From the NCBI GenBank assembly GCA_029224185.1, contig CM055201.1, positions 1,557,671 through 1,621,670 on the forward strand: a stretch of DNA of 64,000 nt, written 5' to 3'. Of this stretch, positions 1 to 13,100 are shown piece by piece; positions within the stretch are counted from its first letter, which is position 1, and each line of letters starts with the position of its first letter. Source of the DNA: Karalla daura. Lineage: Eukaryota > Chordata > Actinopteri > Chaetodontiformes > Leiognathidae. Position numbers and translations under genes: made by a program. The notes under the pieces were generated by a model that was given only the letters and a program-made list of their open reading frames with translations, searched no databases and was not told where the DNA came from.

Positions 1-947
1 GTCTCAGCAAACTGACTGCATATTTACAAATTTCTAACAATGTACCACCAAAACTCAAAATGTTTGTGTTTTGCTTACATATTGTGGAAAACTCACTTTT
101 TTTAGGGCTGTATTTCTTGTAGTTCACCTCTTTCGACTGGCTGTGTTTTTTTCAAAGGAACATGGGGGACAGACAAGAAAAAAACTTACAAAAATAGAAA
201 CTGACTTGGAGGGTTGGAAAAACATTAGAATCAGGTGGAAAGCAGGAGAACAGAGGAGGACTCAGATACTGCGCATGTCAGATATCAAAACATCTGAGGA
301 AAAGTCTCGTCATCGTCCTGTCTGGGAGTTGTGGTCTCAGCAAACTGACTGCATATTTACAAATTTCTATCAACATACTTCCAATACTCAACATGTTTGT
401 GTTTTGCTTCCATATTGTGGAAAACTCACTTCTTTTAGGGCTGCATTTCTTGTCGTTCACCTCTTTTTACTGGCTGTGTTTTTTTCCAATGAAAACGGGA
501 GACAAACAAGAAAAAAACAACTTACAAACATAGAAACTGATTCAATGGGTTGGAAAAAACCTTACAACCAGTTGGAAAAGCGGTGGGAAAGAGCAGGACT
601 CAGATTGAACACATGTCAGATATGAACACATCTGGGGAAAGTTCTCGTCATCGTCCTGCCTGTGACTTCTGGTTTCAGCAAACTGACTGCATATTCACAA
701 ATTTCTATCAATATACTGCCAATACTCAACATGTTTGTGTTTTGCCTACATATTGTGGAAAACTCACGTTTTTAGGGCTGTATTTCTTGTAGTTCACCTT
801 TTGACTGGCTGTGTTTGTTTCTCAAGGAGATCGGGGGACAAACAAGAAAAAAACAACTTACAAACATAGAAGCTGATTCAGTGGGTTGGAAAAACGTCAG
901 AGCCACGTGGAAAAGGACAACAGAGCAAGACTCAGATTCTCCTCATG

Positions 948-967
948 TCAGGTATGAAAACACCTGA
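948..967 (+). other. Satellite hairpin, class A example (one per monomer)
   Basis: TCAGGTATGAAAACACCTGA has a 6-bp perfect stem (TCAGGT with ACCTGA) around the loop ATGAAAAC. The same site recurs in the class-A monomers, for example near 1613, 4908 and 6582. Shown here as a representative; it is the partner of the class-B form at 7594-7613. Confidence 0.75.
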
Positions 968-2710
968 GGAAAGCTCTCGTCATCGTCCTGCCTGTGACTT
1001 GTGGTCTCAGCAAACTGACTGCATATTTACAAATTTCTATCAACATACTTCCAATACTCAACATGTTTGTGTTTTGCCTTCATATTGTGGAAAACTCACT
1101 TTTTTAGGGCTGTATTTCTTGTAGTTCACCTCTTTTGACTGGCTGTGTTTGTTTCCCAAGGAAAACGGGGGACAGACAAGAAAAAATCTTACAAAAATAG
1201 AAACTGATGTAGAGGGTTGGAAAAACATTAGAATCAGGTGGAAAGGAGGACAACAGAGGAGGACTCAGATTCTGCGCATGTCAGACATCAAAACATCTGA
1301 GGAAAAGTCTCGTCATCGTCCTGTCTGGGAGTTGTGGTCTCAGCAAACTGACTGCATATTTACAAATTTCTATCAATATACTGCCAATCCTAAAAATGTT
1401 AGTGTGTTGTCTACATATTGTGTGAAACTCACGTTTTTTCGGCTGTATTTCTTGTAGTTCACCTCTTTTGACTGGCTGTGTTTTTTTTCCAAGGAAAACG
1501 GGGGATAGACAAGAAAACAACTTACAAACATAGAAGCTGATTCAGTGGGTTGGAAAAACGTCAGAACCACGTGGAAAAGGACAACAGAGCAGGACTCAGA
1601 TTTGCCTCATGTCAGGTATGAAAACACCTGAGGAAAGTTCTCGTCATCGTCCTGTCTGTGAGTTGTGGTCTCAGCAAACTGACTGCACATTTACAAATTT
1701 CTATCAATACACTGCCAATCCTAAAAATGTTAGTGTGTTGTCTACACATTGTGTGAAACTCACTTTTATAGGGCTGCAATTCTTGTCTTTCACCTCTTTT
1801 GACTGGCTGTGTTTGTTTCCCAAGGAAAACGGGGGACTAAAAAGAAAAAAACAACTTACAAACATAGATACTGATTAAGTGGGTTGGAAAAAACCTTACA
1901 ACCAGGTGGAAAAGTGGTGGAACAGAGCAGGACTCAGATTGAAAAAATGTCAGATATGAAAAGATCTGAGGAAAGTTCTCGTCATCGTCCTGTCTGTGAC
2001 TTGTGGTCTCAGCAAATTGACTGCATATTTACAAATTTCTATCAATATACTGCCAATACTCAACATGTTTGTGTTTTGAATACATATAGTGGAAAACTCA
2101 CTTTTTTTGGGGCTGCATTTCTTGTAGTTCACCTCATTTGACTGGCTGTTTTTCTTTCCAAGGAAAACGCGGGACAGACAAGGAAAAATCTTACAAAAAT
2201 AGAAATTGATTTAGTGGGTTGGAAAAACATTAGAATCTGGTGGAAAGGAGGAGAACAGAGGAGGACTCAGAATCTGATCATGTCAGACATCAAAACATCT
2301 GAGGAAAAGTCTCGTCATCGTCCTGTCTGGGAGTTGTGCTCTCAGCAAACTGACTGCACATTTACAAATTTCTATCAACATACTGCCAATACTCATCATG
2401 TTTGTGTTTTGCCTAAATATTGTGGAAAACTCACGTTTTTAGGGCTGCATTTCTTGTAGTTCACCTCCGTTGACTGGCTGTATTTTGTTTTCCAAGGAAA
2501 ACGGGAGACAAACAAGAAAAAAACAACTTACAATCATAGAAACTGATTCAGTGGGTTGGAAAAACGTCAGAACCACGTGGAAAAGGACAACAGGGCAGGA
2601 CTCAGATCAACCTCATGTCCGATATGAAAACATCTGAGGAAAGTTCTCGTCATCGTCCTGTCTGTGACTTGTGGTCTCAGCATATTGACTGCATATTTAT
2701 TTATTTATTT

Positions 2711-4710
2711 ATTGTGGAAAACTCACTTCTTTTAGGGCTGTATTTCTTGTCGTTCACCTCTTTTGACTGGCTGTGTTTGTTTCCCAAGGAAAACGGGGGA
2801 CTAAAAAGAAAAAAACAACTTACAAACATAGAAACTGATTAAGTGGGTTGGAAAAAACCTTACAACCAGGTGGAAAAGCGGTGGAACAGAGCAGGACTCA
2901 GATTGAAAAAATGTCAGATATGAAAACATCTGAGGAAAGTTCTCGTCATCGTCCTGTCTGTGACTTGTGGTCTCAGCAAATTGACTGCATATTTACAAAT
3001 TTCTATCAATACACTGCTAATACTCAACATGTTTGTGATTTGAATACATATTGTGGAAAACTCACTTTTTTTTGTGAGTGTGACTGGCTGTTTTTTTAGT
3101 GAGTTTGACTGGCTGTTTTTTTTCCAAGGAAAACGGGGGACAGACAAGGAAAAATCTTACAAAAATAGAAATTGATTTAGTGGGTTGGAAAAACATTAGA
3201 ATCAGGTGGAAAGGAGGAGAACAGAGGAGGACTCAGATTCTGATCACATCAAAAAATCTGAGGAAAAGTCTCGTCATCGTCCAGTCAGGGAGTTGTGGTC
3301 TCAGCAAACTGACTGCACATTTAAAATTTCTATCAACATACTTCCAATACTAAACATGTTTGTGTTTTGCCTACAGATTGTGGAAAACTCACTTTTTTAC
3401 GGCTGTATTTCTTGTAGTTCACCTCTTTTGACTGGCTGTGTTTGTTTCCCAAGGAAAACGAGGGACAAAAAAGAAAAAAACAATTTACAAACATAGAAAC
3501 TGATTCAGTGGGTTGGAAAAACATCAGAACCACGTGGAAAAGGACAACAAAGCAGGACTCAGATGGTGCGCATGTCAGGTATGAAAACACCTGAGGAAGG
3601 TTTTCGTCATCGTCCTGTCTGTGAGTTGTGGTCTCAGCAAACTGACTGCATATTTACAAATTTCTATCAACATACTGCCAATACTCAACATGTTTGCCTT
3701 TTGCTTACATATTGTGTAAAACTCACTTCTTTTAGGGCTGTATTTCTTGTCGTTCACCTCTTTTGACTGGCTGTGTTTGTTTCCCAAGGAAAACGGGGGA
3801 CTAAAAAGAAAAAAACAACTTACAAACATAGAAACTGATTAAGTGGGTTGGAAAAAACCTTACAACCAGGTGGAAAAGCGGTGGAACAGAGCAGGACTCA
3901 GATTGAAAAAATGTCAGATATGAAAACATCTGAGGAAAGTTCTCGTCATCGTCCTGTCTGTGACTTGTGGTCTCAGCAAATTGACTGCATATTTACAAAT
4001 TTCTATCAATACACTGCTAATACTCAACATGTTTGTGATTTGAATACATATTGTGGAAAACTCACTTTTTTTTGTGAGTGTGACTGGCTGTTTTTTTAGT
4101 GAGTTTGACTGGCTGTTTTTTTTCCAAGGAAAACGGGGGACAGACAAGGAAAAATCTTACAAAAATAGAAATTGATTTAGTGGGTTGGAAAAACATTAGA
4201 ATCAGGTGGAAAGGAGGAGAACAGAGGAGGACTCAGATTCTGATCACATCAAAAAATCTGAGGAAAAGTCTCGTCATCGTCCAGTCAGGGAGTTGTGGTC
4301 TCAGCAAACTGACTGCACATTTAAAATTTCTATCAACATACTTCCAATACTAAACATGTTTGTGTTTTGCCTACAGATTGTGGAAAACTCACTTTTTTAC
4401 GGCTGTATTTCTTGTAGTTCACCTCTTTTGACTGGCTGTGTTTGTTTCCCAAGGAAAACGAGGGACAAAAAAGAAAAAAACAATTTACAAACATAGAAAC
4501 TGATTCAGTGGGTTGGAAAAACATCAGAACCACGTGGAAAAGGACAACAAAGCAGGACTCAGATGGTGCGCATGTCAGGTATGAAAACACCTGAGGAAGG
4601 TTTTCGTCATCGTCCTGTCTGTGAGTTGTGGTCTCAGCAAACTGACTGCATATTTACAAATTTCTATCAACATACTGCCAATACTCAACATGTTTGCCTT
4701 TTGCTTACAT
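2711..4710 (+). repeat. 1,000-bp three-monomer unit duplicated in tandem
   Basis: Positions 2711-3710 and 3711-4710 are essentially identical at an offset of exactly 1,000 bp, including private features such as a doubled GACTGGCTGTTTTTTT segment (about 3077-3121 and 4077-4121) and a loss of sequence after CTCACTTTTTTTTGTGAGTG. I see only single-base differences near the ends (ATTGTGG/ATTGTGT at 2711-2717 versus 3711-3717). The unit is three monomers minus about 8 bp. Confidence 0.9.
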
Positions 4711-7130
4711 TTTGTGTAAAACTCACTTCTTTTAGGGCTGTATTTCTTGTAGTTCACCATTTTTGACTGGCTGTATTTTTTTTCCAAGGAAAACGGGGGA
4801 CAGACAAGAAAAAAACAACTTACAAACATAGAAGCTGATTCAGTGGGTTGGAAAAACATCAGAACCACGTGGAAAAGGACAATAGATCAGGACTCAGTTT
4901 GTCCTCATGTCAGGTATGAAAACACCTGAGGAAAGTTCTCGTCATCGTCCTGTCTGTGAGTTGTGGTCTCAGCAAACTGACTGCATATTTACAAATTTCT
5001 ATCAACATACTTCCAATACTCAACATGTTTGTGTTTTGCCTATATATTGGCGAAAACTCACTTTTTTTAGGGCTGTATTTCTTGCAGTTCACCTCTTTTG
5101 ACTGGCTGTGTTTTTTTTCCAAGGAAAACGGGAGGCAAACAAGAAAACAACTTACAAACATAGAAGCTGATTCAGTGGGTTGGAAAAACATCAGAACCAC
5201 GTGGAAAAGGAAAACAGAGCAGGACTCAGATCATCCTTATGTCAGATATCAAAACATCTGAGGAAAGTTCTCGTCATCGTCCTGTCTGTGACTTCTCGTC
5301 TCAGCAAACTGACTGCCTATTTACAAATTTCTAAAAATGTACTGCCAAAACTCAACATGTTTGTGTTTTGCTTCCATATTGTGGAAAACTCACTTTTTTT
5401 AGGGCTGTATTTCTTGTAGTTCACCTCTTTTGACTGGCTGTGTTTTTTTTCCAAGGAAAACGGGGGACAGACAAGAAAACGACTTACAAACATAGAAGCT
5501 GATTCAGTGTGTTGGAAAAACGTCAGAACCACGTGGAAAAGGACAACAGAGCAGGACTCTGATGGGACGCATGTCAGGTATGAAGACACCTGAGGGAGGT
5601 TCTCGTCATCGTCCTGTCTGTGAGTTGTGGTCTCAGCAAACTGACTGCATATTTACAAATTTCTATCAATATACTGCCAATCCTAAAAATGTTAGTGTGT
5701 TGTCTACATATTGTGTGAAACTCACTTTATTAGGGCTGTATTTCTTGTCGTTCACCTCTTTTGACTGGCTGTATTTTTTTTTCGAAGGAAAATGGGGGAC
5801 AAACAAGAAAAAAACAACGTACAAACATAGAAACTGATTCAGTGGGTTGGAAAAACATTAGAATCAGGTGGAAAGGAGAAGAAAAGAGGAGGACTCAGAT
5901 TCTGATCATGTCAGATATCAAAACATCTGAGGATAAGTCTCGTCATCGTCCTGCCTGTGACCTGTGGTCTCACCAAACTGACTGCATATTTACAAATTTC
6001 TATCACTATACTGCCAATACTCAACATGTTTGTGTTTTGAATACATATCGTGGAAAACTCACGTTTTTAGGGCTGCATTTATTGTAGTTCACCTCCTTTG
6101 ACTGGCTGTATTTTTTTTTCCAAGGAAAACAGGGGACAAACAAGAAAAAAACAACTTACAAACATAGAAACTGATTCAGTGGGCTGGAAAAAACTTACAA
6201 CCAGGTGGAAAAGGAAGAGAACAGAGGAGGACTCAGACTAGCCAGATGTCAGATATGAAAACATCTGAGGAAAGTTCTCGTCATCGTCCTGTCTGTGAGT
6301 TGTGGTCTCAGCAAACTGACTGCATATTTGCAAATTTCTATCAACATACTGCCAATCCTTAAAATGTTCGTGTGTTGTATACATATTGTGTGAAACTCAC
6401 TTTTTCTGGGCTGTATTTCTTGTCGTTCACCTCCTTTGACTGGCTGTATTTTTTGTTCCAAGGAAAATGGGGCACAGACAAGAAACAAACAACTTACAAA
6501 CATAGAAGCTGATTCAGTGGGTTGGAAAAACGTCAGAACCACGTGGAAAAGGACAACAGATCAGGACTCAGAGTGCAACCATGTCAGGTATGAAAACACC
6601 TGAGGAAAGTTCTCGTCATCGTCCTGCCTGTGACTTGTGGTCTCAGCAAACTGACTGCATATTTACAAATTTCTATCACTATACTGCCAATACTCAACAT
6701 GTTTGTGTTTTGAATACATATTGTGGAAAACTCACTTTTCTAGGGCTGTATTTCTTGTCGTTCACCTCTTTTGACTGGCTGTGTTTTTTTCCAATGAAAA
6801 CGGGAGACAAACAAGAAAAAAACAACTTACAAACATAGAAACTAATTCAATGGGTTGGAAAAAACCTTACAACCAGATGGAAAAGCGGTGGAACAGAGCA
6901 GGACTCAGAATGCAGCCATGTCAGATATGAAAACATCTGGGGAAAGTTCTCGTCATCGTCCTGTCTGTGAGTTGTGGTCTCAGCAAACTGACTGCATATT
7001 TACAAACTTCTATCAACATACTTCCAATACTCAATATGTTTGTGTTTTGCCTACATATTGTGGAAAACTCACGTTTATAGGGCTGCATTTCTTGTAGTTC
7101 ACCTCCTTTGACTGGCTGTATTTTTTTTCC

Positions 7131-10100
7131 CAAGGAAAATGGGGCACAGACAAGAAACAAACAACTTACAAACATAGAAGCTGATTCAGTGGGTTGGAAA
7201 AAACGTCAGAACCATGTGGAAAAGGACAACAGATCAGGACTCAGAGTGCAAGCATGTCAGGTATGAAAACACCTGAGGAAAGTTCTCGTCATCGTCCTGC
7301 CTGTGATTTGTGGTCTCAGCAAACTGACTGCATATTTACAAATTTCTATCACTATACTGCCAATACTCAACATGTTTGTGTTTTGAATACATATTGTGGA
7401 AAACTCACTTTTTTAGGGCTGTATTTCTTGTCGTTCAACTCTTTTGACTGGCTGTGTTTTTTTCCAATGAAAACGGGAGACAAACAAGAAAAAAACAACT
7501 TACAAACATAGAAACTGATTCAATGGGTTGGAAAAAACCTTACAACCAGGTGGAAAAGCGGTGGGAAAAAGCAGGACTCAGATCGTGGTGATGTCAGATA
7601 TGAAAACATCTGAGGAAAGTTCTCGTCATCGTCCTGCCTGTGACTTCTGGTCTCAGGAAACTGACTGCATATTTACAAATTTCTATCAATATACTTCCAA
7701 TACTCAATATGTTTGTGTTTTGCCTACATATTGTGGAAAACTCACGTTTTTAGGGCTGCATTTCTTGTAGTTCACCTCCTTTGACTGGCTGTATTTTTTG
7801 TTCCAAGGAAAATGGGGCACAGACAAGAAACAAACAACTTACAAACATAGAAGCTGATTCAGTGGGTTGGAAAAACGTCAGAACCACGTGGAAAAGGACA
7901 ACAGAGCAGGACTCAGATGGTGCGCATGTCAGGTATGAAAACACCTGAGGAAGGTTCTCGTCATCGTCCTGTCTGTGAGTTGTGGTCTCAGCAAACTGAC
8001 TGCATATTTACAAATTTCTATCACTATACTGCCAATACTCAACATGTTTGTGTTTTGAATACATATTGTGGAAAACTCACTTTTTTAGGGCTGTATTTCT
8101 TGTCGTTCACCTCTTTTGACTGGCTGTGAATTTTCCAATGAAAACGGGAGACAAACAAGAAAAAAACAACTTACAAACATAGAAACTGATTCAATGGGTT
8201 GGAAAAAACCTTACAACCAGGTGGAAAAGCTGTGGAACAGAGCAGGACTCAGATCGACACCATGTCAGATATGAAAACATCTGAGGAAAGTTCTCGTCAT
8301 CGTCCTGTCTGTGAGTTGTGGTCTCAGCAAACAGACTGCATATTTACAAACTTCTATCAATATACTGCCAATCCTAAAAATGTTAGTGTGTTGTCTACAT
8401 ATTGTGTGAAACTCACTCTATTAGGGCTGTATTTCTTGTCGTTCACCTCTTTTGACTGGCTGTATTTTTTTTTCGAAGGAAAATGGGGGACAAACAAGAA
8501 AAAAACAACGTACAAACATAGAAACTGATTCAGTGGGTTGGAAAAACATTAGAATCAGGTGGAAAGGAGAAGAAAAGAGGAGGACTCAGATTCTGATCAT
8601 GTCAGATATCAAAACATCTGAGGATAAGTCTCGTCATCGTCCTGCCTGTGACCTGTGGTCTCACCAAACTGACTGCATATTTACAAATTTCTATCACTAT
8701 ACTGCCAATACTCAACATGTTTGTGTTTTGAATACATATCGTGGAAAACTCACGTTTTTAGGGCTGCATTTATTGTAGTTCACCTCCTTTGACTGGCTGT
8801 ATTTTTTTTTCCAAGGAAAACAGGGGACAAACAAGAAAAAAACAACTTACAAACATAGAAACTGATTCAGTGGGCTGGAAAAAACTTACAACCAGGTGGA
8901 AAAGGAAGAGAACAGAGGAGGACTCAGACTAGCCAGATGTCAGATATGAAAACATCTGAGGAAAGTTCTCGTCATCGTCCTGTCTGTGAGTTGTGGTCTC
9001 AGCAAACTGACTGCATATTTGCAAATTTCTATCAACATACTACCAATCCTTAAAATGTTCGTGTGTTGTATACATATTGTGTGAAACTCACTTTTTCTGG
9101 GCTGTATTTCTTGTCGTTCACCTCCTTTGACTGGCTGTATTTTTTTTCCCAAGGAAAATGGGGCACAGACAAGAAACAAACAACTTACAAACATAGAAGC
9201 TGATTCAGTGGGTTGGAAAAACGTCAGAACCACGTGGAAAAGGACAACAGATCAGGACTCAGAGTGCAACCATGTCAGGTATGAAAACACCTGAGGAAAG
9301 TTCTCGTCATCGTCCTGCCTGTGACTTGTGGTCTCAGCAAACTGACTGCATATTTACAAATTTCTATCACTATACTGCCAATACTCAACATGTTTGTGTT
9401 TTGAATACATATTGTGGAAAACTCACTTTTCTAGGGCTGTATTTCTTGTCGTTCACCTCTTTTGACTGGCTGTGTTTTTTTCCAATGAAAACGGGAGACA
9501 AACAAGAAAAAAACAACTTACAAACATAGAAACTAATTCAATGGGTTGGAAAAAACCTTACAACCAGATGGAAAAGCGGTGGAACAGAGCAGGACTCAGA
9601 ATGCAGCCATGTCAGATATGAAAACATCTGGGGAAAGTTCTCGTCATCGTCCTGTCTGTGAGTTGTGGTCTCAGCAAACTGACTGCATATTTACAAACTT
9701 CTATCAACATACTTCCAATACTCAATATGTTTGTGTTTTGCCTACATATTGTGGAAAACTCACGTTTATAGGGCTGCATTTCTTGTAGTTCACCTCCTTT
9801 GACTGGCTGTATTTTTTTCCCAAGGAAAATGGGGCACAGACAAGAAACAAACAACTTACAAACATAGAAGCTGATTCAGTGGGTTGGAAAAAACGTCAGA
9901 ACCACGTGGAAAAGGACAACAGATCAGGACTCAGAGTGCAAGCATGTCAGGTATGAAAACACCTGAGGAAAGTTCTCGTCATCGTCCTGCCTGTGATTTG
10001 TGGTCTCAGCAAACTGACTGCATATTTACAAATTTCTATCACTATACTGCCAATACTCAACATGTTTGTGTTTTGAATACATATTGTGGAAAACTCACTT

Positions 10101-13100
10101 TTTTAGGGCTGTATTTCTTGTCGTTCACCTCTTTTGACTGGCTGTGTTTTTTTCCCAATGAAAACGGGAGACAAACAAGAAAAAAACAACTTACAAACAT
10201 AGAAACTGATTCAATGGGTTGGAAAAAACCTTACAACCAGGTGGAAAAGCGGTGGAACAGAGCAGGACTCAGAATGCAGCCATGTCAGATATGAAAACAT
10301 CTGGGGAAAGTTCTCGTCATCGTCCTGTCTGTGAGTTGTGGTCTCAGCAAACTGACTGCATATTTACAAACTTCTATCAACATACTTCCAATACTCAATA
10401 TGTTTGTGTTTTGCCTACATATTGTGGAAAACTCACGTTTATAGGGCTGCATTTCTTGTAGTTCACCTCCTTTGACTGGCTGTATTTTTTTTCCCAAGGA
10501 AAATGGGGCACAGACAAGAAACAAACAACTTACAAACATAGAAGCTGATTCAGTGGGTTGGAAAAACGTCAGAACCACGTGGAAAAGGACAACAGATCAG
10601 GACTCAGAGTGCAACCATGTCAGGTATGAAAACACCTGAGGAAAGTTCTCGTCATCGTCCTGCCTGTGACTTGTGGTCTCAGCAAACTGACTGCATATTT
10701 ACAAATTTCTATCACTATACTGCCAATACTCAACATGTTTGTGTTTTGAATACATATTGTGGAAAACTCACTTTTTTAGGGCTGTATTTCTTGTCGTTCA
10801 CCTCTTTTGACTGGCTGTGTTTTTTTCCCAATGAAAACGGGAGACAAACAAGAAAAAAACAACTTACAAACATAGAAACTGATTCAATGGGTTGGAAAAA
10901 ACCTTACAACCAGGTGGAAAAGCGGTGGGAAAGAGCAGGACTCAGATCGTGGTGATGTCAGATATGAAAACATCTGGGGAAAGTTCTCGTCATCGTCCTG
11001 CCTGTGACTTCTGGTCTCAGGAAACTGACTGCATATTTACAAATTTCTATCAATATACTTCCAATACTCAATATGTTTGTGTTTTGCCTACATATTGTGG
11101 AAAACTCACGTTTTTAGGGCTGCATTTCTTGTAGTTCACCTCCTTTGACTGGCTGTATTTTTTGTTCCAAGGAAAATGGGGCACAGACAAGAAACAAACA
11201 ACTTACAAACATAGAAGCTGATTCAGTGGGTTGGAAAAACGTCAGAACCACGTGGAAAACGACAACAGATCAGGACTCAGAGTGCAACCATGTCAGGTAT
11301 GAAAACACCTGAGGAAAGTTCTCGTCATCGTCCTGTCTGTGAGTTGTGGTCTCAGCAAACTGACTGCATATTTACAAACTTCTATCAACATACTTCCAAT
11401 ACTCAACATGTTTGTGATTTGCCTACATATTGTGGAAAACTCACTTTTTTAGGGCTGTATTTCGTGTACTTCACCTCTTTTGACTGGCTGTGTTTGTTTC
11501 CCAAGGAAAACAGGGGACAAAAAAGAAAAAAAAAACTTACAAACACAGAGACTGATTCAGTGTGTTGGAAAAACGTCAGAACCACGTGGAAAAGGACAAC
11601 AGAGCAGGACTCAGATTCTCCTCATGTCAGGTATGAAAACACCTGAGGAAAGTTCTCATCATCGTCCTGTCTGGGAGTTGTGGTCTCAGCAAACTGACTG
11701 CATATTTACAAATTTCGATCAACATACTGCCAATACTCAATATGTTTGTGTTTTGCCTACATATGGTGGAAAACTCACGTTTTTAGGAATGCATTTCTTA
11801 TAGTTCACCTCCTTTGACTGGCTGTATTTTTTTTTCCAATGAAAACGGGAGACAAACAAGGAAAAAACAAAATACAAACATAGAAACTGATTCAGTGGGT
11901 TGGAAAAAACCTGACCAGGTGGAAAAGCGGTGGGAAAGAGCAGGACTCAGATTGAACACATGTCAGGTATGAAAACATCTGGGGAAAGTTCTTGTCATCG
12001 TCCTGCCTGTGACTTGTGGTCTCAGCAAACTGACTGCATATTTACAAATTTCTATCACTATACTGCCAATACTCAACATCTTTGTGTTTTGAATACATAT
12101 TGTGGAAAACTCACTTTTTTAGGGCTGTATTTCTTGTCGTTCACCTCTTTTGACTGGCTGTGTTTTTTTCCAATGAAAACGGGAGACAAACAAGAAAAAA
12201 ACAACTTAAAAACATAGAAACTGATTCAATGGGTTGGAAAAAACCTTACAACCAGGTGGAAAAGCGGTGGAACAGAGCAGGACTCAGAATGCAGCCATGT
12301 CAGATATGAAAACATCTGGGGAAAGTTCTCGTCATCGTCCTGTCTGTGAGTTGTGGTCTCAGCAAACTGACTGCATATTTACAAACTTCTATCAACATAC
12401 TTCCAATACTCAATATGTTTGTGTTTTGCCTACATATTGTGGAAAACTCACGTTTATAGGGCTGCATTTCTTGTAGTTCACCTCCTTTGACTGGCTGTAT
12501 TTTTTGTTCCAAGGAAAATGGGGCACAGACAAGAAACAAACAACTTACAAACATAGAAGCTGATTCAGTGGGTTGGAAAAACGTCAGAACCACGTGGAAA
12601 ACGACAACAGAGAAGGACTCAGATGGTGCGTATGTCAGGTATGAAAACACCTGAGGAAGGTTCTCGTCATCGTCCTGTCTGTGAGTTGTGGTCTCAGCAA
12701 ACTGACTGCATATTTACAAACTTCTATCAACATACTTCCAATACTCAACATCTTTGTGTTTTGCCTACATATTGTGGAAAACTCACTTTTTTAGGGCTGT
12801 ATTTCGTGTACTTCACCTCTTTTGACTGGCTGTGTTTGTTTCCCAAGGAAAACAGGGGACAAAAAAGAAAAAAAAAACTTACAAACACAGAGACTGATTC
12901 AGTGTGTTGGAAAAACGTCAGAACCACGTGGAAAAGGACAACAGAGCAGGACTCAGATTCTCCTCATGTCAGGTATGAAAACACCTGAGGAAAGTTCTCA
13001 TCATCGTCCTGTCTGGGAGTTGTGGTCTCAGCAAACTGACTGCATATTTACAAATTTCGATCAACATACTGCCAATACTCAATATGTTTGTGTTTTGCCT

